A stretch of 64,000 bases of DNA from Eledone cirrhosa (GCA_964016885.1 OZ024742.1:117187323-117251322), one strand, 5' to 3'; positions 45,352 to 58,199 are shown, counted from the first letter of the stretch. Notes: a model not told the origin generated them from the sequence alone. A program made the numbers and translations.

Positions 45352-45458
45352 ATATTCATTTATTATGGCTAAGCAGTGAGCCCCATTACTCCGAAGTTTC
45401 ACAACAGGTGAAATTCCAGATTAGCAAGGCTCACTGCCTAGCTATAATAAATGAATAT
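45352..45458. repeat. 107-bp hairpin element
   Basis: Outer arms of about 31 bases (ATATTCATTTATTATGGC... and its complement, two mismatches) with a second hairpin, AGTTTCAC/GTGAAATT, in the middle. No coding. Confidence 0.7.
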
Positions 45459-45488
45459 TTAAACTCTATTTCGTTATTGAGTAATTTT

Positions 45489-45714
45489 TTTATATTTGTC
45501 AATAATTGTTTCTACTTTTGGCACAAGGCCAGCAATTATCCCAGTGTATTACTGGTACTTTATTTTATCGACCCCTTAAGGATGAAAGGCAAAGTTAACC
45601 TCGGCGGGTTTTGAACTCAGTCCGTAAAGGGACGTAACTGTGCTGCAAAGCAAGGCGTCCGATCCTCTACTGATACTGCCAATCCACCGCCCTTTATTTA
45701 TATTTGTCAATAAT
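45489..45714 (-). mobile_element. SINE-A with 18-base target duplication
   Basis: SINE 45507-45692; TTTATATTTGTCAATAAT at 45489-45506 and 45697-45714. Target strand starts ATTATTGAC. Confidence 0.92.
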
Positions 45715-45819
45715 GCTATATATATATATATATTCCTATATATAGCAATGTATATATATTCACAAATATTCTTAGCAGGTCAAACATGTTATTTCTCATT
45801 TTGGCTTGTGGTTTTCTAG

Positions 45820-47170
45820 TAGTTGTTAAAACCTGATCAGCCTTGAACAGGTAGACCTATGATCAAAACACTTTAATCATGACTACCTTGTACTTTTGCA
45901 TGCATTGCATATTGTGGGTAACATTACCCAATTTCCTTTGTTTTTTATAAGATAACAGAGTGTGACTTGAGGGAGTTTGGGCTGCTATTTCTAATGTCAA
46001 GATATTCCTCTTATTTGTTGAGTGTTGGATAAAAAATTCCATGTGAAACAGTGAAATATATTTAATGGTAGAAGACCTAGGAGTCATGAAAATATGCGTG
46101 GTCTGGTTCAAGAAGAAAGAATCTCACTAATGAGATGAAAACAAAATGAGAGGATTGGCAATTTGCAAAACAAACCTATGCCGCATATACCAGTATGGTT
46201 AAAGAACATAAAATGTAGATGATGCATTTTTACACTTATGTTGACATATGCATACACACACACATATGTGGACATAACTATTGTGCACACACAAATACAA
46301 ACAAAATCATATATAACATACATGGATACATTTGCTTTATAGTTTCATAGTTACCTTTTTTGCTGAGAAGCTAAACCTTCAAATAACATCTCATTTTTAA
46401 TGAACTCATTAAATGCTAACTCATTTCTAATGAACTTCTTTCAGCATGTTAGAAAAGTGTTTCTATACTTAATATCCTTGCAATATTTATAAATATTATT
46501 TTTGTATTAGCTAGTTGCTGTCAACTTGACACCTTCCTATTGTAAACGATTCCAGTTATTTGTAGCTTCTTCATTTGCTGCATTCCATTATTACATTCAC
46601 GTTTTCTGATGACTATGCTTACAGGGATTTCTAGTTTGAATAGAACAGTTCCTTTGTTATGTTTCTGTGGATTCTCTGTAGTAGACTTTCTATAAGAATA
46701 TGTTCATTTTTTTTTAACCTTTTGTTACTATATTTCTATTTGAATTAATTCATAAAACATCTTGATGGATTTCCAAAAAATATTTGATTATTATGTTAGT
46801 AGTAACATAACAAATGGTTATTCCATAAAAGTATTTTAGATGATTTTAATTTGAATAGATACTCTTTAAAATAGGTGGATTTATTCTATAGAATCAGTGA
46901 TGGTCTGAGGCAAGTTGGTGTCAAAAGGCTTGAATTATTATTTATTTACACTCTGTCTCAAATGCTAAAAAGCTCCACTTCCATATTTTACTACAGTAAT
47001 ATAAAATAAGTTTCATAATATTGAAACCCAAATCTGTTACTCTCTCTCTCTACTAAATGATTACATCTAAACTTGGAAACCTATGCATGTTTTTCACTAG
47101 TGTCATGTTCTAATATCGAATATGTTTATAAATGTGAATAATACATCAAATATAAAATGAATATATGATT
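45820..47170. other. Mostly unassigned stretch
   Basis: Only a short SINE piece (45820-45900) and a CA-rich patch near 46255-46300 were recognised. Confidence 0.4.
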
Positions 47171-47172
47171 AT

Positions 47173-47422
47173 GTATACGTACATACATATATGTGTACAG
47201 ACGCACAGTAGTATGTATATATATACATACAAGCACACATATATATAAGGGCGACGATGGTTGCCGAGCACTGTACAGCGTAATTCGGGCTGTTTGTTTA
47301 CAAACAAACCGAACATTATAATAAATGTTCTGTAAACCGAACATATATATGTGTGTGTATCTATGTATATATATATATACATACTACTGTGCGTCTGTAC
47401 ACATATATGTATGTACGTATAC
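47173..47422. mobile_element. 250-bp foldback element
   Basis: Outer arms 47173-47223 and 47372-47422 are reverse complements without mismatch over about 50 bases (outer word GTATACGTACATACATATAT; inner word AGACGCACAGTAGTATGT). The centre holds TGTTTGTTTACAAACAAACC, itself a palindrome, and two ACCGAACAT words. Confidence 0.8.
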
Positions 47423-47649
47423 ATACTTATATTTGAATATATGATTATTCAATTTAAAATAGGGAGATATATCCTTGTGTGTTTTAAGAGGGAATAAAAT
47501 AATTGGCACCATAAAACATTGCTTAATAAATGACCCCATGATAAGAATGAAGCTTTTCAAGAGGCTCACAAAGTTATCTCCTACTTTAGCAAGGGAAATG
47601 ACCTTAAAACGCTTGCATATTCATTTAATGTATTTATCAAATATATATT

Positions 47650-47990
47650 TATCATCGTCTTCATCGCTGTTTAACGTCTATTTTCCATGCTTGCATAGGT
47701 CAGACAGATTGTCGTATTCTGTTATTAGTCAGATCAGTTCAGGTGACTCATACAGATCTGTTTTGGTTTGGTTTCTACAGTTGGATGATGCCCTTCCCAA
47801 TGCTAATCACATTACTGTGTGAGTGCTTTTATTCTGGCACCAGAATCAACACCTAACAAGGTGGACTGGGTGCATTTTTCTTCATAGTATTAGCATTACC
47901 ACCTAACAGGATAGATGGGTGCTTTGTTGTTGTGCCACCAGCACTTTAATCATACACAGTGGACTGGGTGTGATTTTTGTTGTGGCAGCA
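47650..47990 (-). mobile_element. SINE-B/RTE 3' region copy
   Basis: TTTAACGTCTATTTTCCATG, CTACAGTTGGATGATGCCCT and repeated GGTGGACTGGGTGC-type words; more decayed towards 48000. Confidence 0.6.
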
Positions 47991-48629
47991 GCACTTTGGG
48001 AGAACAATGTATATATATATATCTATAGTTCTTGTATATCATGATAGGATATGTATATATGTATACATATATATGATTACATACAAGTGGTTAACGTTTT
48101 CAGCCTGAATTTGAGATATATAGAGTTCGTTTTTTCATAGTTACTGCTAGCCACTTATCCTGTTACTGAGCATATTTTACCCAATTTTCTAAAGCTATTA
48201 TTATTTATAGTGATCGACAAAAATATGAAGTATCATATTAAAATATTTACTTTAACTCTTATCATCATCTACCATATGTGTCCATGTTTGCAAGATATTT
48301 TTGAAATGAGCAAAACAGCACTATCGTAACATTAAACATTAGTCTTTACTCAAATACTACACACTTTTGCAATAATAATAATAAAAGTATTTATAAACAA
48401 GGATACTATAAACATTTGTATTAACAAACCATTTTAAAACATTTTCTATGAAATCAATTCAAGATATTAAGAATTAAATGAATAGTGTGTGTGTGCATGC
48501 TGGTGTCTTTGTTTAAAACGATTGGTAACATGTATTTGCTTCACATATAAACAATATATCCTTCATAAACAATTTATCCTAGAGCATAGCATTTTGACAA
48601 AGTTGTGCAGTATATACGATCCATAAACG

Positions 48630-48990
48630 AAATATGAGTCAGCGTTAAGAAGGGCACCCAGCCATAAAACACTGCCTCAAAATGTCTCACCCCCACCAAC
48701 CCAAGCAATGAAAAAACAGGCATATAATAATAAAGAAGATAATGATAATGAGGATTTCCATCATTAGCGAAATGACCTTGTTCAATGTTTAGAAAAGGAA
48801 TAAGTAGATACTCTATACAATGTAAATCTTGAATACAAGACGTGTAGTATGATAGCAGGCAGATTAGCTGAAAAGGTAGATTTTTTATGTAGATGTACAA
48901 AGACAGTTGGTAGTAAGAACATGAATGAAATAACCTTTTTCCCATCCCAGGAAGGATCCATAGAAGTGGTTGCCAGGTGATGTAATGCTG
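48630..48990 (+). mobile_element. SINE tail followed by an RTE zinc-finger fragment
   Basis: 48630-48735 is a shared tail (AAGAAGGGCACCCAGCC). 48765-48990 reads PCSMFRKGISRYSIQCKS and GRFFM-type pieces of the RTE zinc finger (C27 replaced by F). Confidence 0.6.
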
Positions 48991-49682
48991 TATGTTAGCA
49001 TAAATATGTTGGTAGGTAGACTCAAATGGATGGTACTAGCTTTCGTAGTACAAGAATGACATGCAAATTCATGAAACACCCCATATTTTAAGGTATCTTG
49101 AGCATCTTTGTCATAGCCTTGTGATGGCCTTACAAGTGAAATTGAGTAGACATAAACTGTGTGGAAGATTGTCAGGTGGGTTATATCTGTAATTCAAAAG
49201 CTAAGCCTCATCACATATTCTGTGTCATTGATTCAGCTTGGGAATTATATTAATGATATACATGTGTAGAATAGTCAACCACATACACATTCATTCAGAT
49301 GATCAAACAACTGAATCCTCATCATGTAAAACCAGCAAAGGATTCATCAAGTATATAGGTGTATATGTAATGTATATTCCTGTTTATATTGTAAACGATT
49401 TATAATTACAAGTTTGTCTGCTTCGCAAGAGGTCTCACATCTTAATGTTATAATCTTCACATATAAGTGTGTGTTTGGTTGTGTGTAATGTAAATATCTA
49501 TATGCATATATTTTTATATGCATATGAATGAGGATGTGTAAGTAAGTTTATATTGTAAATAGTTTGCTACTGCAAATGTATTTGGTCACTGATATTTGCA
49601 ATTATCTGCCTTTCATGAGGAGGCTGTATTAATCTTAAAATATTGTGTTTCATTGTTTATCATTGATTGAGAAATGTCTATA

Positions 49683-49840
49683 TGTGGCAAACTGGCAAAG
49701 CTGTTAGAACGTTGGATAGAAAGCTTTGTTGTATTTGTTCCATCTCTCTCTGCTCTGAGTTCAAATCCTATCAAGGTCAACTTGCCTTTCATCCTTAAAA
49801 AAGAGTATCAGTCCAGTACTGTATTCGATTCTCCCTCTAT
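49683..49840 (+). mobile_element. Degenerate SINE-A-type copy
   Basis: AACTGGCAAAGCTGTTAGAA, GAGTTCAAATCCTATC and TGCCTTTCATCCTTA. Only part of a plus-strand frame at 49674-50195, which I do not call a gene. Confidence 0.5.
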
Positions 49841-50371
49841 ATTTCTTTCTCACTTCCTCTCTTTCGCTGTAAAAAAATCAACTGTGTTCAGACCTAGAGA
49901 AGGGATGGGTTCCACTGGGTTTAAAGTAACCAAGACATACCATATGTCACAATTGCATCCCTACAACACCATCAGAAGTTACAGGTCCTTACATACATAT
50001 GACATGCTTATAAAATTATTGCAAAAGATATCAATTATGGACGTAAGCTACACAATGATATTTATGCATTATCTTTCATTTATTTTTCAGGTAAGCACAG
50101 TTTCTGAAACATACTTAAATTTGTTGCTTGATATGAGAGCTGTAAAGTGGGTAAGTGTGTGTGTTTTCTTTTTTTTTTTTTACAATTATATATGATATTG
50201 AATAAAAAAGAAAAGATAAATTATTCTATTAATAATGTTTTCAATATATTTTTTCATGTCACATTTTTAAGAATTTCTCCTTTCATTTTGTCAATCCTAT
50301 TTCTTGTTTTTGATTCTTTATTCCATGGGAGTACAGTGGGATTGTGTTTTTTGAATTTCTATTTTTGCTTA

Positions 50372-50530
50372 AAGGATGCAGAGTAATGACTAAATGGCCA
50401 AGAAGTTTGTTTCACAATCATGAGTTCTCGGGTTCGATCTCACTGCATTTCATCTTGTGTCTTTTACCTTAGTCTCAAATTGACCTAAGCATTTTCAGTG
50501 GAATTGGATTGACAAAAACTGCTTAGAAGC
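50372..50530 (+). mobile_element. tRNA-derived SINE, other family
   Basis: AATGGCCAAGAAGTTTGTTT, CACAATCATGAGTTCTCGGG, and B-box-like GGGTTCGATCTCA. Confidence 0.6.
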
Positions 50531-51160
50531 CCATCAAATAGACTTTACCAGTAATTCAAAGGATCTTATCATACACAGTGATACAGAATTTTCCTTGGAA
50601 TTACTAGGGTGTATATGTCTGTGGAATATTCAGCCATTTACTCATCAATTTCACAAGTCCACCTTTTCATTAACCAAACAAATAGAATCAATGATGGTAT
50701 ACATTGCTATATACATGTGTAGTGTAAACAAATAATAATGAACATGACAGTAGATAAATATCATAGAAAATAATTATAAAAATTGACATAAATGGAAAAT
50801 AATCACAACAGTAAATAATTATGAAAACCAAATAATGATGAAAAGTAACAAGTTAAGAAAAGTGAATAGGACTCCATGCATCTGGATAGATTCAATATAA
50901 TATGAAAATAATAGAAAAATACCTGTGTACTCCAAGAAGGTAGGGATCATTTCCCAGTGCCCAAGTAGGTTACTAAGAAAATAGACAAGCAATCGATTTA
51001 TGATGGATTGCATCTCAAATACCAGGAGCAAGTGAGAGCAAGCATTGTGATACATAGATTATATGCACCACATGCTTTACCTTATGGTGTACACAGATGT
51101 GGAATCGGCAGGAAAGATGCTGTCAAAGAAATCTCAGACAATGGCAGTATCTGTAATAAT

Positions 51161-51355
51161 GATTTCTAGTATAGGCACAAGGCCAGTAATTTGGGGGGAG
51201 GGGAAAGTCTATTAAATGGACCCCAGTGTATGACTGGTATTTTATTTTATTGACACCTTAAGGGTGAAAGGCAAAGCTAACCTTGGCAGGATTTAAACTC
51301 AGAACGTAAAGGGTCATAACTCTATGCTGCAAATCATGTTGTCTGACACTCTACC
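51161..51355 (-). mobile_element. Old-subfamily SINE-A
   Basis: Has the GGGGGGAGGGGAAAGTC old centre; 3' flank ATTATTACAG on the SINE strand; head eroded. Confidence 0.8.
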
Positions 51356-51792
51356 AAATAACCATAAGAATACGAATAATAAAAAAATTATTATCATCAT
51401 CAAATGTTGTCTAACCAGAATATATCAAAACCCATGCAAAATTTACATATACAAAGAAAATTGTAAATAAAATGAAAATAGAAATGAGGATAAACAGAAA
51501 TAAAATAAAATAAGAATATGGATAAGTAAAATAATAAAAAACAAGTATGGGATATGTAAATGAACACAGACACACACACACCTACTCACACACACACTGT
51601 AAAAATACCTGGTGGTAACTGTCTTAGAGAACTAAACAGACCAGGCAAAGACAAATAGTTTTGAGTCAATAGGGAATCACATATCACAAATTACATATAA
51701 AATATATATCATAATATAGTTACAAAACGTCCTTGTGTTAGGTGGAGTGTGGAAGGACTTCCATCGTTATGTAAGGCATATACATATGTTGG

Positions 51793-51975
51793 ATATCATC
51801 ATCATCATCATCATCGTTTAACATCTATCCTCCACACTAGCATGAGTTTTAGACGGGAATTGTCCCACTTGAGGCAAGATTGGTCATCTCTCTCATATGG
51901 GACTGTCTGGCAGGTTTTCTACGGCTGGATGTATTTTTGGTTAAGAGGTGCCTATATATTGATGTCTCAGAGCAC
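51793..51975 (-). mobile_element. RTE 3' untranslated fragment with internal deletion
   Basis: (ATC)n, TTTAACATCTATCCTCCACA, GTTTTCTACGGCTGGATG, then a jump to TTTTTGGTTAAGAGGTGCCT; about 145 bases normally between are absent. Confidence 0.7.
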
Positions 51976-52627
51976 ACTATGTAAATATGAAAAGGTCAGA
52001 TTCCAATAACTTCCTTTGTTGTTGCATAATTATATAATACGTATTTCTGTGTCTAGCTTACATCATCAGATCATGAAGCAAGACAATTGGCAATGTCATC
52101 AGATGTAATGAACTTAAAATATTTTGTTAAGTAATCCTTACTGGGTTACTTAACTAAATCTTTTATGTTCAAAACGCCTGATGAGTTTGCTGATTGTCTT
52201 GCATCATGGTTTAGTGACATAAGCCAACCACAGAAATAAGTATTAAGTAATTCTGAAATAATAAAGAAAGTTATTGGAATCCAGCCCTCTCATATTTTCA
52301 TTGAAGTATTGAGCTCAGTTCTTGTGCCACTCATGAAATACCACATCTGTGATGCAAGGTAAGCATAACATTGTGTGTTTTTACTTATTGCGTCACAGTC
52401 TTCTAATTGAAATGACTGGATTACAAACCCAGTTACCTATTAGTTAAACTATGCAATGTCAATGAATTATATGTATTCACTCACTCTACGAGTCGAGTTT
52501 CCTCAATCCAATGAACATTACTCTTTCCATTTGTCTCGATCTAGCATTATCACTCCAAGATCTATTAAATGTCCTCCTGTGTCAGCATATAGCATATCCA
52601 GATATGTTGTTGCAGGATGACCTCTAC

Positions 52628-52661
<34 letters not shown>

Positions 52662-52666
<5 letters not shown>

Positions 52667-55300
52667 GGAAGCTGAAGGACCCCACAGCCAGTAATAAATT
52701 TAAAAGCATATTACTTGATGCTTTCGACAGTAAGGAAGAGCAATTACAGTCGTACAATATAGAGAAACAGTGGGAATTCCTGAAAGCTAACCAGCTGAAG
52801 GCGGCAGATGAAGCCTGTGGCTGGAGCAGGTCTATAGGCAGGAGGAGAGTAATGTGGTGGTGGAACAGTAAGGTTGAGGAGTCAATTAAGGCCAAAAAGC
52901 AGGCTTGGAAAGTATGGCAGGATGGGGGAAGTAGAGAAGACTATCAAGTGGCCAGGAGGGAAGCTAGGAGACAAGTGTACTTCACAGGAAGGGAAGCAGA
53001 GGAAAGAAAGTCTAAGCATGTTCTACAACGTGAGGACCAAAAACGTGATGTGTTCAGGATTGCTAGGCAATGTGTCAAGGAAAACCGTGATATTGTCGGG
53101 GAGAAGTGTGTCCTTAATGATGATGGTGTGCTTGCCATCACTGACGCTGATAAGAAGGTAGCTTGGAAGTGTCACTACGAAAGGCTACTAAATGAGAAGA
53201 ATAAATGGAAGAAAGACAGTTTCCCCCACATCGATCCAATAGAGGGACCAGCAGTGCTAGTTGAAGGTAGTATAATAAGTAAGGAATCAAAGATAAGAAG
53301 ACGGGTAAGGTAGCTGGAACTTCGGAAATAGTTGCTGAAATGCTGAAAGCTTCTGGGATGGTGGGACACACTATGGTCGCCGGGATGGTAAACCAAGTCA
53401 TACAGAATGGGGTCGTTCCGAAGGACTGGCATAGCAGCATCATCATTAACTGCCACAAGGGTAAAGGAGATGCCTTAGATAGGGGTAACTATAGAGGCAT
53501 TAAATTAATCGACCTGGTCATGAAGGTCACAGAAAAAGTAATAGCGCAACTAATCAGAGAGAGAATTGATCTAGATGAAATGCAGTTCGGGTTTGTGTCA
53601 GGTAAAAGTACCACAGACGCTCTTTTCATTGTACGACAACTACAGGAGATGTACCTAGCTAAAAGTAAACCCCTATACTTAGCTTTTGTTGACTTTGAGA
53701 AAACCTTTGACAGAGTCCCCCACTCCATTATCTGGTGGGCTCTTAGAAAACTAGGTGTTGATGAATGGCTTGTGAGAGCTATACAAGCCATGTATAAAGA
53801 AACAGTCAGCAAGGTTAGAATTAACAACGAATATAGTGAAGAGTTTAGCGTAAAAGTTGGTGTTCATCAGGGCTCCTTTCTTAGCCCCCTACTATTTATT
53901 ATTGCCCTTCAGGCTAAAACAGAGGAGTTCAAGACCGGCTGCCCATGGGAACTCCTATACGCAGATGATCTAATGCTCATAGCTGAATCAATGGCTGAAC
54001 TAGAGAAGAAATTCGAAACATAGAAGCATGGCTTCGAATCAAAAGGCCTTAAAGTTAACTTGTCTAAGACTAAAGTTCTAGTTTGTAGGAAGGAAAATAG
54101 GGTACCGGTCCCATCTGGGAAATGGCCATGCTCAATGTGTAGGAAAGGAGTAGGCAGAAACTCCATTTTATGTCCCAAATGCATAGTATGGGTGCATAAA
54201 AGATGTAGTAGGATCACAGGTAAGCTAACTAAGAATATAGATTTTATATGTGGCCAGTGCTCTGGTGCAATAAGTAGCAGCAAGTGCCCACATAATACTA
54301 GCTCATTCCATTGCACAGATAGTTCTATAGAAATAGTGGACACCTTCTGTTACCTGGGTGACAAAATCAGCAGTGGGGGAGGGTGCTCTGAAAGTACAGT
54401 AGCTAGAGTCAGAACGGGATGGAAAAAGTTCAGAGAGCTTATACCACTATTGGCCGCTAAAGGATTCTCTCTAATAATGAAAGGCAGGCTGTATGATGCC
54501 TGCATACGAACAACAATGTTACATGGCAGTGAGACCTGGGCATTGTGTGCAGAGGATATACGCAGACTGGAGAGGAACGAAGCTTGCATGCTCCACTGGA
54601 TGTGTAATAGTAATATACGTGAACGGCAAAGCATAGACGAACTAAGGGAGAAATTAGGAATAAGAGGGATCAGATGTTGTTTACTCGAGAGAAGACTACG
54701 TTGGTATGGTCACGTGATGCGCATGAAAGACGACAGCTGTATAAAAAAGTGCAGGCAATAAAAATAGACGGTAGCCATGGAGTAGGCAGACCCAGAAAAA
54801 CCTGGGACGACTTGATAAATTCCGACCTCACACACTTACACCTCTCCAAGACAATGTCACTGGACTGAGATCTTTGACGCTACACAGTAATACAGAAGAC
54901 CCGCCTTGCCTAAGTACAAAGCGAAACCTACTACAGTCAGTAGGCACCTCTAACAAAATACACCCCTGTCCCACTACCCCCCCCCATCCCCCCCCCTTCA
55001 ATGTGAAGTTATGTTGGTACCACAACATCCAGTCCGAAACAAATGAGGTCGAGTAGGTGTCAAGACAAAATAACACACAGTCCACGCTGTAATGTGGCCA
55101 TGTAGGTAACACAGTAAAAACCTCCCAGTCCACACTGTAAACGTGGTTGGTGTTAGGAAGGGCATCCAGCTGTAGAAAACCCACCAGACAGTCCTATACG
55201 AGCAAGACAACCAATCTTGACTCAAGTGGGAAAACTCCCATCCAAACCCATGCAAGCGTGGAAGATGGACGTTAAACGATGATGATGATGATGATGATCA
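52662..55300 (+). mobile_element. RTE-like LINE, best copy in the window
   Basis: Begins right after a (TA)n run (52634-52663) and ends in (GAT)n at 55277-55300. It carries the region upstream of the RT, the complete RT with all motifs, the zinc finger and C-terminal region, and a 3' untranslated region of about 380 bases. The N-terminal APE-type endonuclease expected for RTE is missing through 5' truncation. Four lesions break the frame. The family matches RTE/BovB-like elements by its RT motifs. Confidence 0.88.
52663..54869 (+). pseudogene. RTE-like polyprotein with RT and PHD-like zinc finger
   Basis: Pieces: 52663-53313 (upstream region, Lys/Glu/Arg-rich; WWWNSKVEESIKAKK, KCHYERLLNEKN); a one-base loss near 53286; 53287-54023 RT with NYRGIKLID, QFGFVSGKST, motif A FVDFEKTFDR (A to T), motif B GVHQGSFLSPLLF, and YADD; a TAG at 54021-54023 replacing TGG; 54024-54761 with a cross-brace zinc finger whose ligands in the frame from 54060 are C24, C27, C38, C41, H46, C49, C64, C67, then RTGWKKFRELIPLLAAKGFS and RRLRWYGHVMRM; a one-base loss near 54758; and a TGA near 54867, before the usual end. 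All catalytic Asp residues are present. A sibling copy begins at 56572. Confidence 0.85.
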
Positions 55301-55354
55301 CATACATGACAAGCCAGTTTCTGTCTATCAAATTGGTTAATTTGAGGCTATAAA

Positions 55355-55440
55355 ACATAACTGCCCATGGTGCCACACAGTGGGAATAAACCCCAAATTG
55401 CATGGTTGTGACATGAACTCCTTAAACACACAGACATGAA
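55355..55440 (-). mobile_element. SINE fragment, other family
   Basis: Complement of TGCCACACAGTGGGAATAAA, CCCCAAATTGCATGGTTGTG; same type as 40150-40320. Confidence 0.5.
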
Positions 55441-56094
55441 CAGTTTGTGGTAGATGTACGAGACATTAAAACTTTACACTAAAACCATTTCTTTCATAAA
55501 CTGAAATTGTTCTGTGTACTTATCTAATTAAACCTAAAAGTCATATAATCTAACTTGACAATTATATATATTGAAGTAGTTCTATGCCCATGCTTATCAA
55601 ATTAAACCTACAGAAATGTAGTCAAACTTTAAAATTCTTCATTTGTAACTCATTAAACTTACATGTTAAACATATACTTGATGCCAGACAAATGTGATTA
55701 GGTTTGTATTAGAGGAAGGTAAAAAGTTACCACTACAAGCTCTGAAATGATGTTTTTTTTCTGAAAAGTGATTTTGGAGTTAGAGCTATTTAATTTATTA
55801 ACAACTATATATATCATACCACAACATAATACATCTGCTATAGTGCACACACACAAACACAAGTACACCTACATTGCTTTTTAAATTTAGATCTTTCAGT
55901 TATTTCTCTTTGTTATACTACATTTTCGTAAACAAGTGTTTAAGGTGCTATATCTTTAACAATATCTTCAAACTCGTCAAAATGCCAGAAGACAATGCCA
56001 CAAATTTGATCCCTCTTACAATTTGAAGATATGGGCCTTAAAAGCTTAGGTACCGCTTTTGTTCTGTGTATGAATATAAATAAATAATAAAGTG

Positions 56095-56330
56095 GCAGTG
56101 TAGATGTCACTACAAAAAGTACCCAGTCCACACAGTAAAGTGGTCATGTAGCTGTCATGATAAAAAGTGCCCAGCTCACACTGTAAATGTGGTCAGCATT
56201 AGAAATCAAGCCAAAATCAGCTTTGTATGAGCAAAACACAGTCATCTGACCTGGCTTGACTCACAATGGGACAGCTCATCTAACCCATGCTAGCGTGGAA
56301 AGTGGACATTAAACGCTGATGATGATAAGG
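56095..56330 (+). mobile_element. SINE-B/RTE 3' region copy
   Basis: AAAAAGTACCCAGTCCACAC, TGTAAATGTGGTCAGCATTA, AACCCATGCTAGCGTGG, GAT tail. Confidence 0.7.
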
Positions 56331-56346
56331 ATGACATATATATATG

Positions 56347-56570
56347 TGAAGGGATGTGGCTGAGTGGTTAGAGAATTGGATTTACAATCTTGAGGGTCTG
56401 AGTTCGATTCCTGGACTGGGCGATGTGTTGTGTCCTTCAGCAAGACACTTTATTTCACGTTGCTCCTTCTACCTGGAGTTGTGACCGATAGATAGTACTA
56501 GCAACTGGAAAGACCGACGAAAACATTGTTTCCTTGGTCCAATTTGATGAAAATCGATCGATATATATAT
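56347..56570 (+). mobile_element. tRNA-derived SINE head (related to SINE-B)
   Basis: A-box TGGCTGAGTGG (56357-56367), B-box GAGTTCGATTCC (56400-56411), then GATGTGTTGTGTCCTTCAGC and AGACACTTTATTTCACGTTG, which recur in the SINE-B at 58508. It ends in a short AT run where the RTE copy begins. Confidence 0.75.
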
Positions 56571-56571
56571 G

Positions 56572-57505
56572 GAGGGTGCTCTGAAAGTACAGTAGCTAGA
56601 GTCAGAACTGGATGGAAAAAGTTCAGAGAGCTTATACCACTATTAGCTGCTAAAGGGTTCTCTCTAAAAATGAAAGGCAGGCTGCATGATGCCTGCATAC
56701 GAACAGCAATGTTACATGGCAGTGAGACTTGGGCATTGTGTGCAGAGGATATACACAGACTGGAGAGGAATGAAGCTTGCATGCTCCGCTGGATGTGTAA
56801 TAGTAATATACGTGAACGGCAAAGCATAAACGAACTAAGGGAAAAATTAGAAATAAGAGGGATCAGATGTTGTCTACTCGAGAGAAGACTACGTTGGTAT
56901 GGTCACGTGATGCGCATGAAAGATGACAGCTGTATAAAAAAAGTGCAGGGCAATAAAAATGGATGGTAGCCATGGAGTAGGCAGACCCAGAAAAACCTGG
57001 GACGACTTGATAAATTCCGACCTCACACACTTACACCTCTCCAAGACAATGTCACAGGACCGAGATCTTTGGCGCTACACAGTAATACAGAAGACCCGCC
57101 TTACCTAAGTACAAAGTGAAACCTACTACAGTCAGTAGGCACCTCTAACAAAAATACACCCCCGTCCCACTACCCCCACCCCATCCACACCACCCCTTTC
57201 AATGTAAAGTAATGTTGGTACCACAACATCCAATCCGAAACAAATGAGGTTGTGTAGGTGTCGCAACAAAAAAACACACAGTCCACACTGTAATGTGGCC
57301 GTGTAGGTAACACGGTAAAAACCTCCCAGTTCCACACTGTAAACGTGGTTGCTGTTAGGAAGGGCAGCCAGCAGTAGAAAACCCGCCAGACAGTCCTATA
57401 CGAGCAAGACAACGACTCTTGCCTCAAGTGGGAAAATTCCCGTCCAAACCCATGCAAGCGTGGAAGATGGATGTTAAACAATGATGATGATGATGATGAT
57501 GATGA
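56572..57505 (+). mobile_element. RTE-like LINE, 5'-truncated sibling
   Basis: Starts at GGAGGGTGCTCTG after an AT run; frame 56572-56969 carries GGCSESTVARVRTGWKKFRE to KDDSCIKK. One extra A in an A-run near 56941 shifts the frame before the C-terminus. 3' untranslated region and (GAT)n tail to about 57505. Highly similar to the 52.6-kb copy. Confidence 0.88.
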
Positions 57506-57964
57506 TATATATATATATATGTATGTATATCATGTTCCCTACAATTATTTCCATTCACCTATTTACATCTCAATGAGTCCTCTGCAAAACTGTTTACCTT
57601 TCACCAACAAGACCTTCATATAAGTACACCACACACATCATCATCATCATCCTCGTCCTCCCTCTTCTTTTCCTTCTCCTTTTTCTTCTTCTTATCCCCT
57701 ACTACATATATAAAATCCGCCTACATAGCATACATTATACCATACCCATAAGAGTGACCTAAGAATATAACCAGTAATGAACACCATAGAATTTACAATC
57801 TGACAAAGCTAATTTCAGGTAAAACTAAAGACATGAAAACATTGTGAAAAATAAGATATAGTGTTTTTATACTACCACCTACTTATTCACATACACTCGA
57901 AACTACACATGCATATACATTTTTCTTTTTTTCTCCCATCTTTTTGCTAAGAATGAATTGTCTA

Positions 57965-58165
57965 GAAGTTATGGAAGAACCCTGGTAGAGTGACTATGGC
58001 ATAGACATTTTTCCGATTTGAATCAACACCAGCATGTATTCTCTTGAAATGGTCAGTCCTGGCTATTGCTGATACTCATTTTCAGCTGAGAATACTGGAG
58101 CAAAATGAAATAAAGTGTTTTCCTCAAGAACACAACATACAACCCAGCCCAGGATTTGAACCCAT
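57965..58165 (-). mobile_element. SINE-B head region, truncated
   Basis: On the minus strand: GGGTTCAAATCCTGGGCTGG (B box) then AAAACACTTTATTTCATTTT and GCTCCAG. Confidence 0.65.
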
Positions 58166-58199
58166 GCACCTCCACTTATATATATATATGTACATATAT

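Noticed and set aside
45156..45614. A 152-residue plus-strand frame that looked like a small membrane protein
   Set aside because: It runs through an AT run, a hairpin element and a SINE-A; only the first 60 residues are outside repeats and they match nothing I know.
49674..50195. A 173-residue plus-strand frame
   Set aside because: Its start overlaps a degenerate SINE, the rest is low-complexity and hydrophobic from AT-rich DNA; I saw no domain.
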